From: Leucaena leucocephala
Taxonomy: Eukaryota > Streptophyta > Magnoliopsida > Fabales > Fabaceae
Assembly: GCA_037074615.1 (NCBI GenBank)
Contig: CM073522.1
Location: 29,510,962 to 29,574,961 of the forward strand
Direction: 5' to 3'
Length of the DNA: 64,000 bases
In this document: positions 12,001 through 22,700 of the stretch, one piece after another
Layout of the letters: each line of letters opens with the position of its first letter
How positions within the stretch are numbered: position 1 is the first letter of the stretch
Notes under the pieces: generated by a model
The model's database searches: none
Told to the model about the DNA's origin: nothing
Seen by the model: only the letters and a program-made list of their open reading frames with translations
Position numbers and translations under genes: made by a program

Positions 12001-14847
12001 GCACAATGACTGCTCAAGTACAAGTTTCATTAACTCCTCTTATCTATAATGCATTAATTTCCAGCAAATCCAAGCCTTTCACAGCTTCACTTCTTCTGGT
12101 GACTAAAATGTTTCATGCTCATAATTTACTATAATTTCTCTCATATCTTCATCAGAATATTTTGCAGTTCCTCTGTTTTTCAGGAAGCAACTCTGTGATA
12201 CTGTTCTTTGTTTCCTGTTCATATTTGAATCTGAGCCTATATGCTGATCATCTGTTATGATTTCTCTTATGCTCTTACATGATGAAAGTTTTTACATCTC
12301 AATTTAATGTGAATTTTACAGGCAAAAGTTCTAACAAGGCCGTTGCTGTAGGTAATTAAACTCTGTTGTGTTCATCTATGAACTAAATTTTGATGAAGAA
12401 GATTCAGAGTTATGAAATAAAAAAAAATTATCTCATTTATTTTCTTGCTTGATACTCAGGTGTTAGTGTTGGGGGTGCAGCCTTTAGTGGAGTTCTTATT
12501 ATATGTTTTCTGTGCTTCGTCATGAAACGAAGGAAAAGAAAAGTTGAACAGTTGAAAAGCAACAAGAACCTGTTGTCGCCATCATTAAGCAATATTAATA
12601 ATGGCGATAATGTAAAAACCTCTACAACAACTACAACTAGTATGGCTCATCAAACTGCTCCTTCTTACCCTTCATCCAAGTTTGATTCTGTGCAGAAGAG
12701 TTTTTACTTTGGAGTTCAAGTTTTTAGCTATGCTGAACTTGAAGAAGCTACCAAAAATTTTGACCCTTCCATGGAACTTGGGGATGGTGGCTTTGGAACT
12801 GTTTATTATGGTAACAATTTTCTCTTACAATTTACAAGTGTTTGAGTTCTTTTGAGTGATAATATGACATGTCCAATTGCATACAAAACAATAAAAAAAC
12901 ACTCCATCTAGTCCTAAATATATGAATCGGCCAGATAATTAATTTGCAGAGACTAAAATATTAGATAAGTTTATGATTGTAAAAAATTTGTGTTTATTTC
13001 TCTAAAGTACCCTTTTTAATTATTTGCATGGGAGATTATTTATGTGATAGAAAGCATGTACAATCAATAAGGAGGATTTAAGGAAAAAAATTACTGCCCC
13101 ATGTCCTTATTATAAGCACCTCCAGTATGTTTCATAATATATCATGCATATTTTGTCTAAAGCATTAATTTTTCCACCTAGCTAGCGTTAATGTTTATGT
13201 ACAATTTAGGGTTTAAGTTCTCTCCAAGTGAAATATGACATGTCCAATTGCACACAAAACAATAAAGAAATACTCCTTCCAATCTTAAATATAAGAACTA
13301 GATAACTAACTTATAAAGACTAAGAAAATTAGTTAAATTTACTATTTATAAACAATGTGTATTGGTTTCCTTAAAGTACAATTTTCAGTTATTTGCATGG
13401 GAAATTATTCTCGTGATAGAAAACCACCTTAATATGGATGATTAATAGAGAGAGTTTAGGAAAAAGAACTACTTCCTATAGTTGTGATTACTATAAATAC
13501 CTCCAGTATATTTCATAATATAATATGTTATGTCTAAAGCATTAAAATTTTCCACTTAATATCGCCAACTAATAAACTAGAATTCTCTAACTAATGATTT
13601 TCTTGAGGACAATTTAGATATTTTACAAAAAATAATTAATTTTAATTAACTTTATTATTAATTTATATAAAGTTGTTATAAGGTATTTATAATAAGGATC
13701 ATAGAGAGTATAAATTTAGGAGATAAAGTAGATTGATGTCTTATATTTAAGATGAAAATAAATACCTCTACTAGCTAGAAGTATTGTATGTGCAACTTGA
13801 CAGATAAAGACCAAAAAATCTGAAGAGAGAAGCTTGATCCCATAATTTATAGCATATCATAAAACAATCTTCTGATTTTTCTTGTCAGGAACCCTAAAAG
13901 ACGGACGAGTAGTTGCAGTAAAACGCCATTATGAAAGCCATGCAAAACGTGTGGAGCAGTACATGAACGAAGTGGAGATCCTAGGTCGCTTACGACACGA
14001 CAACCTCGTAGCCCTTTATGGATGCACATCAAGACACAGTCGAGAACTCATCCTTGTCTATGAATACATTCCTAATGGCACCGTCGCCGACCATCTCCAT
14101 GGCAAACGATCTCGCTCGGCTTCCCTTTCTTGGCCCATACGCATGAACATTGCAGTAGAAACAGCCCAAGCACTCGCCTACCTTCACAATTCGGATGTCA
14201 TACACCGTGACGTCAAAACCAACAACATTCTCCTGGACAAAGATTTTCGAGTTAAGGTTGCTGATTTTGGACTCTCACGTTTGTTCCCTACTCATGTCAC
14301 GCATGTTTCAACTGCTCCACAAGGAACACCTGGTTATGTTGATCCTCAGTATTATCAGTGCTTTCAGTTAACTGATAAGAGCGACGTTTATAGTTTTGGA
14401 GTGGTGTTAATCGAGCTCATATCGTCGTTACAAGCCGTGGATGTTACGAGGAGTCATCACGACATAAGCTTAGCAAACATGGCGGTCGATAAGATTCAGA
14501 ATGATGCAGTGCATGAGATGGTTGATCCATATTTAGGGTTTGAAACAGATGAAGCTGTGAGGAAGATGATTATAGGAGTAGCAGAATTAGCCTTCAGGTG
14601 TTTGCAGAAGGAGAGAGATATGAGACCCTCCATGAAAGATGTGATTGAGGTCTTGAGAGAGATTCAGGGTAAAGAAGTGGTGAAGATAATGGTGGATAAT
14701 AAGGTAGAAGAAATGGCGCTTTTGAAAAATGGCGGGGCCCCAGTTTCACCAGATTCGGTTTCTGATAAATGGGTTAGCTTCTCTACTTCTGAGTCTAATT
14801 CATCACAGAATCTATTATATCCTTATTCTGTGGGTAAAACTTTTTAG
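9048..14847 (+). CDS. LRK10L1: LRK10L1-type receptor-like kinase (GUB_WAK ectodomain, RD kinase)
   Basis: Joining 9048-9804, 12322-12351, 12460-12810 and 13889-14847 (GT-AG, phase 1 at each junction) gives 698 residues. A signal peptide (residues 1 to about 25) precedes a Cys-rich galacturonan-binding-like GUB_WAK domain (CSSRFSCG, GYPFWGDNRADYCG) and a WAK_assoc module ending CNKCVSSGGQCGYSNN..CFCPNG. A one-pass membrane segment at about 264-286 is followed by the basic stop MKRRKRK. The cytosolic kinase has the ATP loop GDGGFGTVYYG (370-380), Lys391, HRD 485-487 and DFG 505-507, and a RELILVYEYIPNGTVADHLHG stretch typical of LRK10L1 proteins. It is an RD kinase and looks complete. Relatives act at the plasma membrane in defence and ABA or stress signalling; the ligand is unknown. 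Intron 1 is 2.5 kb and carries MITE and SINE insertions. The ATG at 9048 was preferred over an upstream in-frame Met at 8952 because it begins directly with the signal peptide and is conserved in the duplicate. Confidence 0.92.
9914..10166 (-). mobile_element. Stowaway-like MITE in intron 1 of the LRK10L1-type gene
   Basis: An element of about 253 bp ends in GGCATCGGAGGAG next to TA and carries the same internal sequence as the copies at 10263, 60069 and 62019, in reverse orientation to 10263. Its left end is degraded. The duplicate locus near 34495 lacks it. Confidence 0.65.
10263..10516 (+). mobile_element. Stowaway-like MITE with TA target duplication
   Basis: The 254-bp element begins CTCCCTCCGATTCTTAATAT and ends as its imperfect inverse (CTATAATATA and CTCTTTCGTTC on the other strand), flanked by TA on both sides. 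The duplicated locus keeps the empty site, AGTTAATAGATATTG near 34579, so insertion happened after the duplication or only in this copy. Confidence 0.85.
11613..11693 (+). mobile_element. 5'-truncated SINE in intron 1, family 1
   Basis: Only the 3' part is present (GGTTATACCCTAACTTTGGT, GGACCGGTGTCGAACCCACC, then TTTTTTTGTAC and an A-run). It matches the ends of the SINEs at 56081 and 56378. A perfect 15-bp target duplication, AGTGTTATATTTGTA, lies at 11598-11612 and 11694-11708. Confidence 0.8.
12840..13560. repeat. Tandem duplication of about 370 bp in intron 3 of the LRK10L1-type gene
   Basis: The sequence ATATGACATGTCCAATTGCA at about 12861 recurs at about 13235, and the following landmarks (ACAAAACAATAAA, TTATTTGCATGGGA, CCTCCAGTATGTTTCATAAT, GTCTAAAGCATTAA) recur in the same order. 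The unit includes a MITE-like AT-rich segment. It is non-coding and lies between the exon ending at 12810 and the exon starting at 13889. Confidence 0.75.
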
Positions 14848-15577
14848 ATAATAATGGACTCACAGTTCAAAGTTTCAGAAATTAAACCATTTTTGTTTCA
14901 CATTCTTAGGATGCTTAGATATGTTGTGGTGTTAATATAGGTGTGAGAGTGAAATTATTGTTGATTTGGATAATTAGATCAGTGAGAGACAATCAAAAGA
15001 TATATATACGTGTATATATATATATATAATGCATTTTATATAGAAGCCATGTTTTGATGGATTAGTGCTTCTTTTGGATTATTAACTTGGTTGGTATGGC
15101 AGTTTAAGTGGTGAAGTTGTCTCATGTTCTTACTTCTTATCAGTATTCAGGATCAGTAGATTGAATCAGAGCAAAGGAAACGTGCTCTATATAAAGCTCA
15201 TATATAAATCCTATTTTATTATGTTCAAGTTTTCCTGAAAGTTTTCGCACTGCTAGGAATATCTAAAAAATTTTGTTGGATCAATTTCGTCCTAAAAATA
15301 TTAAAAAATAAGCAATATCAACTATTAAAAGAGGACTCGTAGTAGCCTATTTCTTACAATATTATTTTAATTGTATAGTTTTAATTTAGAAGAGAATAAT
15401 TTTCATCTCTCTCTTTTTTTTCTATACCTTATTGAGCAATAAATGCTTGAACACTGTTTCTTGATCACTAAACAAAAATATATGTGTATATATATATATA
15501 TATATAGAAAGAAAGAAATATTGCTAACAGTCACATTGATCTAAAATAAAAAGCATATGAAAACGTTTGTAGCATTT
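14848..15577. other. Spacer between convergent receptor kinase and F-box genes
   Basis: The region contains the 3' flanks of both genes and two TA microsatellites (about 15001-15028 and 15481-15507). No coding sequence or clear mobile element is visible. Confidence 0.6.
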
Positions 15578-16723
15578 TTAGTATTCATAGTACTTCACAT
15601 CCTCTCTATTCTCCAGTAAATAGAGGCTCTCCTCATAATATCTGAATAAAACACCACCTTCTTTAACTCCCTTCGTTGTAACTCCTATGGCATTCATTGT
15701 CGTAGTTGATGGATTGTACCTACGAATTTGTCCATCATACATTTTTAGTATGAGGTCGTTGTTCTTGCATATGGCTAACACTTCTATTGGAATAATCCCT
15801 CCTTGGTTTGGGACGCTGACTACATTTGTCCATAACTCAACACCATCATGTTGTTTCATAACCCATACAGACCAATCCATTAGGTCATTATGCAATACAG
15901 CAAGTGAATCCCCTGCTGTGGCAATAGAAATCGAGTCCATAGTGTCTGCGGCACTTTCAGGAAGCAATATTTCTCCGAACACTTCATTTGTCAGATCAAA
16001 TGTAAGTATGAAATTGTAATATCCGTCTAAATGCCAGGCAACCCAATGAAGTACACCATTAATAAGCACATGGGGTTGATACTCAACAACACACGTGGGA
16101 GGAGTACTATCTATGATCTTCTTCCATGACCATGTGTCGTATGAAAAGGCCCAAATTGTATAAAGCTTGTCGTAGTTATGTTCAACAAACTTGACAACCT
16201 TAAAATCATTGTTCCTATGATCAAAACCAAATCCTACAGTTGCTACTTGGGAAGAAGTGGTCAAGATTCTGGGAAGTAACACATATCTTCGAACAGTTGG
16301 ATTCCAGAGAATGAAGTCATGAAGCCGATTGTCAGCAAGACATACTAATCCATTGCTTGTACCTACCAGTGTTTTCTTAGTGACGAGATGGGTCTGAGGA
16401 CTTTCCATTATGCCAAAACAATCGAATTGGTCGTTATCGCAATGCAATGAGTAATATAATCTTCTACGAACTGATTTTTTGCCCTCTTTTAGATGGAAAA
16501 TCTTGAGGAGGAGGCCTTTGTTTCTGGAATCATAAGCTTGATCGGAGTAACGGGATATGAAATCAGGACTTGTAATGAGAGAATGCCAATCTCTGCAAAG
16601 GAAGGCACATTGAAATAGGGTTTGTGCGTCAAGGTTGAGCAGAATATGTTCAACAACGTGGAAGGGAATAAAAGGAATAGTACTTCCATTTGAGACAACT
16701 TTGTGAGGAATATTGTGAGACAT
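15578..16723 (-). CDS. F-box protein with F-box-associated (FBA) interaction domain
   Basis: A single uninterrupted frame encodes 381 residues. Residues about 16-61 (IPFIPFHVVEHILLNLDAQT, then CRDWHSLITSPDFISRY) form the F-box that binds SKP1/ASK in SCF ubiquitin ligases. The rest resembles the FBA type 1 fold: GTSNGLVCLA (121-130), LWNPTVRRYVLLP (about 139-151), VGFGFD (163-168), INGVLHWVAW (211-220) and SLAVL near 263. These are hallmark positions of the large plant F-box/kelch At3g23880/CPR1-like group. Single-exon structure is common in that group. The substrate cannot be predicted, because the family expands and diverges rapidly. The start at 16723 gives a short leader before the F-box, and a TATA-like box lies about 96 bp upstream. 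Confidence 0.9.
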   Translation of the reverse strand: MSHNIPHKVVSNGSTIPFIPFHVVEHILLNLDAQTLFQCAFLCRDWHSLITSPDFISRYSDQAYDSRNKGLLLKIFHLKEGKKSVRRRLYYSLHCDNDQFDCFGIMESPQTHLVTKKTLVGTSNGLVCLADNRLHDFILWNPTVRRYVLLPRILTTSSQVATVGFGFDHRNNDFKVVKFVEHNYDKLYTIWAFSYDTWSWKKIIDSTPPTCVVEYQPHVLINGVLHWVAWHLDGYYNFILTFDLTNEVFGEILLPESAADTMDSISIATAGDSLAVLHNDLMDWSVWVMKQHDGVELWTNVVSVPNQGGIIPIEVLAICKNNDLILKMYDGQIRRYNPSTTTMNAIGVTTKGVKEGGVLFRYYEESLYLLENREDVKYYEY

Positions 16724-16818
16724 CGTGGATTCCAGTTTTAGGTATGGTGGAACAAGAACAAGGGTAAAGAACGATGATATCGATGGGATTGTGAGATCGA
16801 TGAGTCACTCTATTAAGG

Positions 16819-16826
16819 TATTTATA
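16819..16826 (-). promoter_or_regulatory. Probable TATA box of the F-box gene
   Basis: On the minus strand the sequence reads GCGTATAAATACCTT, a near-consensus plant TATA box about 96 bp upstream of the ATG at 16723. Confidence 0.5.
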
Positions 16827-17937
16827 CGCTGATTTTTTCTGCGGCTTTAAATTAAATTTCAATTGAAGTTGAAGAAGAAGATCGATTTTGACTGGATAGA
16901 TACATCATCAGATGATGATAATAGAAATAGGTAGAATTTATAATATAATTTAAATTGAAAAGTTGAGATATTATCTTAATCTTTTCAGTTTAATTACTTT
17001 AAATTTATAATATTTAATGAATCCTGGCTAATAATATTTTTTATTTTTTCTGAGATAACTTTTTAAAAAAAATATTTTTACTGAAATTCTTATCATCATA
17101 CTATGAATTCTCACCAAAACATTAGAATAATATTGATTAAACTTAAATTTAAAGCTTTCAGTATAAAAAGAATTTAGATACTTAAACGTATGTACTAACT
17201 ATATTTTTTAATCAAATAAAATTAAAAAAATTTATCCATTATTTATCTTTGTTTGCAAATTTTACCCATTATTTATCTAATAACTAAATTTTGTTATTAA
17301 TGCTGTAAAAAACTAACTTTTATTATTAATGGTTTTATGTTATTTTTAAATTGAAAATCCATTTTTTGTTTGATTGGAAATATAAATTCCATGGGTATAT
17401 AAGATTAACAACCTTAATTTTCTCATTTTAGATCTCTTCCCTCAAGATATGTCCATTATAGCTTCTTTTTTAATTTTCTCTATTTTAAAAATTGAAAACG
17501 TCATATTAAGTGGTTGGCCGAAAAGGAACATTTAAAGCTAAGTCAAAGTATCCTAATCTATACTACTATTGTTATGTTTCTTTTTTTTAAAAAAAAACAA
17601 GTAATTTAATTAGTTGCTTTAAATCAAATCATATCACAAGATAACGAAAGTAAATGAAATATTTAAGCACCCTAAATTGGATCAAGTGATAAGGGTAGGA
17701 TAGGATAAGATGAAGTAGAGGTTAAGTAGTTAATTCTCTTGATATTATATTCAGCTTTTATGCTTGAATGAGATTGTGAGATACAATGCTTTCTATTTTT
17801 TGTCCTTCTTTCTATATAACCATAAGTAATCTATATAATTTAATTGTATTTATAAATCATATTATTACTTTTTTTAGATGAATATACAATTTTATCATTT
17901 ATTTATTATTGTGTTAATTTTGTGAGAAAGACTTATA

Positions 17938-18225
17938 TACTCCAGGAGTGTCTTGTCATCTAAATTCTATCCAATTAAAATATAACAATTCAGCTAATAA
18001 CTCATATAAAAATATTCATGATAAATTTTATTTTTTAAAAAAATATTTTAGTTTCAAAAAACAAATAAAAACTTATGTGAACCAAATTAATAGGTTTATT
18101 TTTTCTTAAAAAAATAAAATAGGAATTATTTTAGATAAGTCATCGGCCAACTAGGATTAAAATATATTGAGTTGTTATATTTTAATTAGATAGAATTTAG
18201 ATAACGTGGCCCTCATAGAATATGT
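17938..18225. mobile_element. Inverted-repeat (foldback/MITE-like) element
   Basis: The left arm at about 17958-17993 (ATCTAAATTCTATCCAATTA followed by AAATATAACAATTCAG) is almost the exact inverse of about 18165-18206 (GAGTTGTTATATTTTAATTA, then GATAGAATTTAGAT). The arms are separated by about 170 bp of AT-rich sequence. I could not define the exact ends or a target duplication. Confidence 0.55.
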
Positions 18226-18509
18226 GAGTATTTCTCTGATTTTATTCTCCTCGGGTATAATGTACAATTTATTTATAAAATATATTTTTGTTTCATTTTT
18301 ATTCTCTGATTTTTGTTTCGTTTTAAATTCTGTTGGCTTCTTAATTGGTATTGTTGATCTATTTAATTTAGTGAAACGACCTTGATTATTGATGACTCTT
18401 CCATGATTATCAATATTTTGTTCCTTTAATGAAGTAAGAAGTCTACAAGTGTAGCTTTCAAGCATTATAAATATAGAAGCTTATAAACTTGTTTTAAGAT
18501 TTGAAGATT

Positions 18510-18656
18510 AGATATATATCTAGAGAGCAAAATAAATTAGCAGATGCCTTGGCAAAAAATAGGTTCACAACTACAGCAGATTTATATTCATGTCCTTCTC
18601 ATTTGAGGGCTCTTATAGATAAAGAGTGTTTGGAATTCAATCCTCTTATAATTTAA
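18510..18656 (+). pseudogene. LINE retrotransposon RNase H remnant
   Basis: In one frame the segment reads YISREQNKLADALAKN and continues to a TAA at 18654-18656 after SHLRALIDKECLEFNPLII. The core (R-E-x-N-x-x-A-D-A-L-A-K) is the C-terminal signature of the RNase H domain of plant LINE-type reverse transcriptases. Nothing upstream in frame is intact (a stop interrupts it), so this is a 5'-truncated relic of about 150 bp. It has no function that I can infer. Confidence 0.7.
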
Positions 18657-19159
18657 TTTTCTTTGTTTAAAGCTTTACATCTCTCCCTTGTTCCAAAAAC
18701 AAAAATATTTTGTTCCTTTGAATGTACGTAACCATAAATTATTAATTCAAACCAGCGCATCATTTGGAATTACTATTCAATTAATTCAAACCAGCACATC
18801 ATTTGGTTTGGTTTGTTCCATGAGGTGAAATCTACATCTTACTTAACGGACCTTAGATATAGATAATTGAGATTAAATTTTTGCTCCATTTAGAAATATT
18901 CGTATATACTGTTACACCCATAAAAACTCTATGGGGTCAGATACACAGAGGAATTTTTTTTAATTAAATTTGTATCTTAGCCCTTAATTAATTGTAATGA
19001 GAAATATAAATACCCACATCAAATCAAGTAATTATTAAAAGTAAACCTAGGAAAAAAAAATTTTAAGAATGAGACAGACAACTCAAAACAATTACCAAAA
19101 CACAATGATATCTCAACGGGTTTGCAATTTGATTTTATAAATTAGCATATTATTTTCAA

Positions 19160-19353
19160 CTTTTTTTTTTTTGTTACCCACCCAGTTCACCGGAGCTTTG
19201 CCCAAACTACATCCGGATCCGACTCGCGTCGCACACCTGGCTATGATAGGTGAGTCTCTCAACAAGAATTTTCTGCATACGTTAAAACTCGAACTCGAGA
19301 CCTCACTTAAGCAGATACCGAGCCGCTTACTACTCGGACCAACTCCCGTTAGT
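19160..19353 (-). mobile_element. tRNA-derived SINE, family 2
   Basis: Read on the minus strand, the element starts near TGGTCCGAGTAGTAAGCGGC (A-box-like), carries GAGGTCTCGAGTTCGAG (B-box-like) and ends in GTAACAAAAAAAAAAA. A perfect 12-bp target duplication, TATTATTTTCAA, lies at 19148-19159 and 19354-19365. A second copy lies at 56646-56833. Internal pol III promoter boxes, an A-tail and a target duplication together define a SINE. Confidence 0.85.
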
Positions 19354-19719
19354 TATTATTTTCAATTATTTTAACAACCATACACCTCAATTCTTGGCCT
19401 AATTAAAAAAGGAAAGAAACCAGAAGCTCACACAGTATTTCTTTAAATCTAAAATAGGCTTTGTTTCTTGAACGGCGGTTTAGAATACTTGCAAGGACGA
19501 TGTGAATTTTTACTATTCATAACAAGGAATACATATTTGTACATTTAAACGGAGATTAAAAAAAGAAGTAACAGATGTAAAGAAGAAATAAGTCTTATAC
19601 ATATTTTTTTTATTTTTTATTATTATTGTGAATGCATTAAGCATGAATATGAAAGATCAAACTTGGTGTCAATGAGATGATACTTGCAGATTAGTTGTTG
19701 TGGGTGATTGAGTAAGAAA

Positions 19720-22700
19720 CTACCAAACTAATCCCTTTCTTCTCCTAAACCTATCAAGAAGGTCAGTGCTCATCCTAGACTTTTCGGGTTTGTTTGACTT
19801 TCTAGACTTATCGAGCCGACTATCTAAACTGTTTCTAGAAGCTTCTGGAAGCACCGGATCCAATACAGATGCGGCATCAGAAGTTCCACTCTCAGATTCT
19901 TCTTTGCTAGTAGCTTTGCCTTGACTATCAATTTCTACATAACCATTAGTGGCAGTTGCATCAGCAGCTTTAGCTTTAGATTTGGGAATTGTCTGTACAA
20001 ATTTCTTTAGATGTTTAATGAATTCTGGGTAAAGCTCAAGATTACAATGGCCACCACCTTTTACCCATAAAGGTTCATGCTTTACCTTGCAAAGCTCCCA
20101 GAGCTTCTTTCCATGGGACCAATGCACAACTTCATCTGCTGTCCCCTGTGCATTATTGAGAAACACATCACTTGGGAAGGCCAAAATGAGGGGGGGAGGG
20201 GGGGGGGGAGGGGAGGGGAGGAGGGGAGGGGGGGGGGGGGGGAATGGAGGTAAAAAAAAGGAAATTTTTCTCAACAATCCCTCACTACAAAATTTATTGT
20301 CCAAAGGTATCTAAAGACTCAAGTCTTTGAGTGGTGCAATTTTTATTCAATTGTGTACACCATATCTTCAACTATATATAAATGTCTTCCATTTTATACA
20401 AAGTTGAATATAGGTTGCACATAATTGAAGAGTTGCACCTGGGTCTTTAAACAAATTTTAGGTACATTTAGACAATAAATTTTGGAATGGGGATCTATTT
20501 AGCAATTTCCCCTGAGAAATCATAATGAAGGAATAAAGGGGAAATTTGCTCAAATAATCCCCCATTGCAAAATTTATTGCCCAAAGGTACTTAAGACACC
20601 TAAGGATTTGGGTTCTTGAGCAAGTGTAACTCTTCTTCAACTGTATGCAACATATTTTCAGCTATATGTAAATGTCTTCCGTGTTGCGTATAGTTGAAGA
20701 CTGAACACATCTAAAGAAGAGTTGTACTCATTGAAGATAGGTTGCACCTGACTCTTTAAACAAATTTCAAATACATTTGGGAAATAAATTTAGAAGCGAT
20801 TTTCCCTTAAAAATATTATATTGTGGTTTCTAACAAAAGAAAAAGGAATCTTGCAATCTTAAAAGAACAAGAGAATACACACATGTTGAGAGAATCACTT
20901 ACATGTATGACCAAAACAGGACAGGTCACCAAGCATACTTTATCAATATTCTGGATAAAGATAGAAAAGAAACAACATGAATCCTCCATATCAGGAAGGG
21001 AACAGATTAATTCAAATCAGCAATAAAGCTCTACCTTGTAAATATCAAACCAGTATGTCCGTTTTACAGGATACAGTACTCTCATCCCTGACAAAATTGG
21101 ACTGTGCAACACGACGCCTCTCAATTCTGGTACCCGTGAAGCAAGATCAAGTGTCGGACCACTACCAACAGATTGACCATATAATATTAATTGATCATCT
21201 TTCACCCCATATTGCTCTTTTAGGCATTTATATGCAGCATCAATATCTGCATATGTATTAGATTCAGTTGGCTGTTTCAACAGAGGAAAAGCGGCATCCG
21301 TTAAGTTACAGGCAAGAATGTAGCTCCAGATCCATTTGCAAAAATACACTAATTTCACACAGTGTTGATAGTCCACCAGACAAATGAAATGTCCCAGAAA
21401 CCATATTTTCCATAAAATTATTCAAACACATCAATTTTGTCTTCTTTTTATCTTCAATGGGAAGCTCTAAATATAGAAACTGTAATATAAAATCGCTAAT
21501 GAAAGTCAAACAATAGAAAATTCATACGACAATTCTCCAGTGATAATGGAAAAACAACCAGAGGAAAGAAGGACAATGCTCCCACAGTCTTCAATCTTAA
21601 GGAATTCAATCAAATAAGCAAGAGCAAATATTACTCCCACAATATTTCTAAAAAGTTAAATACTTAGCAAGTGTTTCCATTCACTCCAAGATGGAAGGAC
21701 AAAAGCACACTGAGAAATAATTCCTAGAAAACTGACCCTGCACATTATTGACAACCTCCTGAAACAGTAAAACCTACTAAAACGATTGGGGCATCCTATT
21801 TCCCAGACTAGACTCACTCAGAGAGAACAATGTAACCTTCAAGGAATAGAGAACAACATAACTGCAAAAGGAATTTTTTGCAAGATTTGAGTTAAATAAC
21901 CCAAGGCAAGGTGGTGGTGGCAGTATCTATCGCTTAATGCCAGCCTGCAAAGGGAAGGGATCAATCTGAGATGAGTCACAAGTAGCAATGGCAGTGGCTC
22001 TCTACTGAAGCAGGATCAATGACTAGGCCTTTTGGACAATTGTTTTGTGTATCACTACAAGTAAGGTTTAATAAACAATTCCAGAAAAATAGTGCAATTG
22101 CCAAAGTCAAAATTAATCCTTATTTCATCCTCCTGAATCCTGAAAAAAGGTTCAAAGCAGCACGGTGAAGGCTGGTATTCAACTTTACAATTCAACAATC
22201 ACTGGTCATGTACTGATAAAGTTGCCCTTCCCTTAACATTCTAGTGAAACATTGGAACTAGAAAAAAACCCAGATAGAAAGCTGGCTGTCAATTGGAGGG
22301 TTATTAGCTGACTGGCCCATACTCTTACATACAGATTAAGGATTTCTTTAGAAAATAAGACGCAATTTTAAAAAAAATGGAAAGAGAAAGAGTGACAAAA
22401 GGAAAGAGACCATGTGATATTCATACAGGATGGGATGGTAATCATCAAACAAAACTCAATCTCAAGGTGGGTTCATGTGCTTTTGGCAGCAGTTATTCTT
22501 TCTGCATAATGGGCCAGTGATGTAGGTCAAACATTGGAGATAAAATGTTAGAATGAAAAACAATTTAGACAAGAAATAGAAAATGAGTAGTCACTGAAAA
22601 CTACAAACCAGGTATTCATAAGCTAGTCAATGAGGTAGCATATAATAAAATGACAACAAGTCTTATCCCCTTAATAAATTAATTCTCTTTGGCAAGGAGA

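Larger units (their letters stand above)
16827..19719. other. Intergenic region with transposon remnants
   Basis: No gene is supported. The region holds an inverted-repeat element (17938-18225), a LINE RNase H remnant (18510-18656) and a complete SINE (19160-19353), in otherwise AT-rich sequence. Confidence 0.6.

Noticed and set aside
19160..19353. tRNA gene suggested by A-box and B-box-like motifs
   Set aside because: The target duplication, A-tail and a second genomic copy show a tRNA-derived SINE. No cloverleaf with paired acceptor stem was apparent.
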